Source: Flagellimonas oceanensis
GTDB taxonomy: Bacteria; Bacteroidota; Bacteroidia; Flavobacteriales; Flavobacteriaceae
NCBI RefSeq assembly: GCF_003992595.1
Contig: NZ_RZNA01000048.1
Location: 145,537 to 209,536 of the forward strand
Length of the DNA: 64,000 nucleotides
Reading direction: 5' to 3'
The notes under the pieces were generated by a model that was given only the letters and a program-made list of their open reading frames with translations, was not told where the DNA came from and did not search any database. Position numbers and translations under genes: made by a program. Below, piece after piece: positions 63,526-64,000 of the stretch (the stretch's first letter is position 1; each line of letters begins with the position of its first letter).

Positions 63526-63989
63526 AGATACAATCCGCACAAACAGGTGCGCAAATATTGAATATTGCACTAGCCGATGACGATGAAGATGACCGTCAAT
63601 TTTTTCAAGATGCCATAGAGGACATCTCCATCAAAACAAAGCTATCCTTGCTCAATGATGGCCAGGAGCTGATGGATTATTTGAACCTACCCAATGTAGT
63701 GCTGCCCAATCTGGTTTTCTTGGACCTAAACATGCCCATTAAAAACGGGATGCAATGCCTAAAAGAAATAAGGGCAAACGCTGACTTGGATAAAGTTTGT
63801 ATTGCGATTTACTCCACTTCGTGTTCCGAGAACGATATTGAGGACACCTTTGTGAACGGGGCCAATATTTATTTGAACAAGCCCAACAACTTCAATAAGC
63901 TGAGGGATTCCATAGAGAAGGTACTGCAAATAAATTGGCAGTACCACACCTCAAATCTTAATAGAGACAATTTTTTATTGCGATTGTAG
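63522..63989 (+). CDS. Stand-alone response regulator (REC domain only), second copy
   Basis: 155 residues: a ~12-residue leader, then a REC domain (LNIALADDDEDDRQFF), phospho-acceptor Asp68 in VFLDLNMP, Ser/Thr in AIYSTS and Lys in YLNKPNN. No output domain. A paralogue of the regulator at 59996-60427. It is translationally coupled to the HTH protein upstream, which could serve as its DNA-binding partner (inference). It ends 11 bp before the window edge. Confidence 0.9.
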   Translation: MKIQSAQTGAQILNIALADDDEDDRQFFQDAIEDISIKTKLSLLNDGQELMDYLNLPNVVLPNLVFLDLNMPIKNGMQCLKEIRANADLDKVCIAIYSTSCSENDIEDTFVNGANIYLNKPNNFNKLRDSIEKVLQINWQYHTSNLNRDNFLLRL

Positions 63990-64000
63990 TACTGTTTCTG

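Noticed and set aside
1..64000. CRISPR arrays, tRNA/rRNA genes, insertion sequences, integrases and phage genes
   Set aside because: Looked for regular repeat-spacer patterns, cloverleaf-like genes and transposase or integrase motifs; none were seen.

Overview
The window reads as chromosomal DNA from a carbohydrate- and protein-degrading member of the Bacteroidetes, most likely a marine Flavobacteriaceae. The evidence is two SusC/SusD pairs, promoter boxes of the TAnnTTTG type, many Bacteroidetes-style lipoprotein signals, NUDIX-type AraR control of arabinose genes, and sodium:solute symporters placed inside sugar operons. The genus cannot be fixed from the sequence. There are no tRNA or rRNA genes, CRISPR arrays, transposases or phage genes.

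Region A (1-20176) holds the tail of a SusC receptor, its SusD, a divergent AraC-type regulator, and a complete trans-4-hydroxy-L-proline pathway. The pathway genes are a two-cysteine 4-hydroxyproline epimerase, an FAD D-amino-acid dehydrogenase, a DapA-like deaminase and an alpha-ketoglutarate semialdehyde dehydrogenase. These are followed on the same strand by a DPP-IV-type S9 peptidase, a GH127 beta-L-arabinofuranosidase with LamG and Ig-like domains, a DUF885 metallopeptidase, a large DUF5695-type protein of unknown activity, and a GH43 protein with F5/8C and LamG domains.

Region B (20207-35671) is the arabinose block. It has a NUDIX-family AraR regulator and a long leader with two matching palindromes and a terminator-like hairpin. 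Then come GH51, a second GH127, a second GH51, GH97, araB, araD, araA, a mutarotase and an SSS symporter, ending at a strong terminator. Regions A and B together look like one programme for plant or algal hydroxyproline-rich glycoproteins (extensin or arabinogalactan-protein type). Glycosidases strip L-arabinose, peptidases free hydroxyproline, and both products go to central metabolism. This joint arrangement is the main discovery candidate.

Region C (35726-46876) is a TolC/RND/MFP efflux operon followed by a stress cluster of three universal stress proteins, a thioredoxin, a DUF1080 lipoprotein and a BCCT transporter overlapping a Usp gene. A 12-bp CRP/FNR-type palindrome occurs in front of the first usp gene and, in the same relative orientation, in front of the thioredoxin gene.

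Region D (46962-58947, all minus strand) holds a second SusC/SusD pair with no glycosidases, a MarR regulator, an M28 peptidase, and a xylB-xylA-SSS operon whose promoter carries an inverted repeat. Region E (59156-64000) is sensory and regulatory. It has a BLUF blue-light protein, a possible small RNA, two stand-alone response regulators, two AraC-type HTH proteins, a small membrane protein and a small conserved hypothetical protein.
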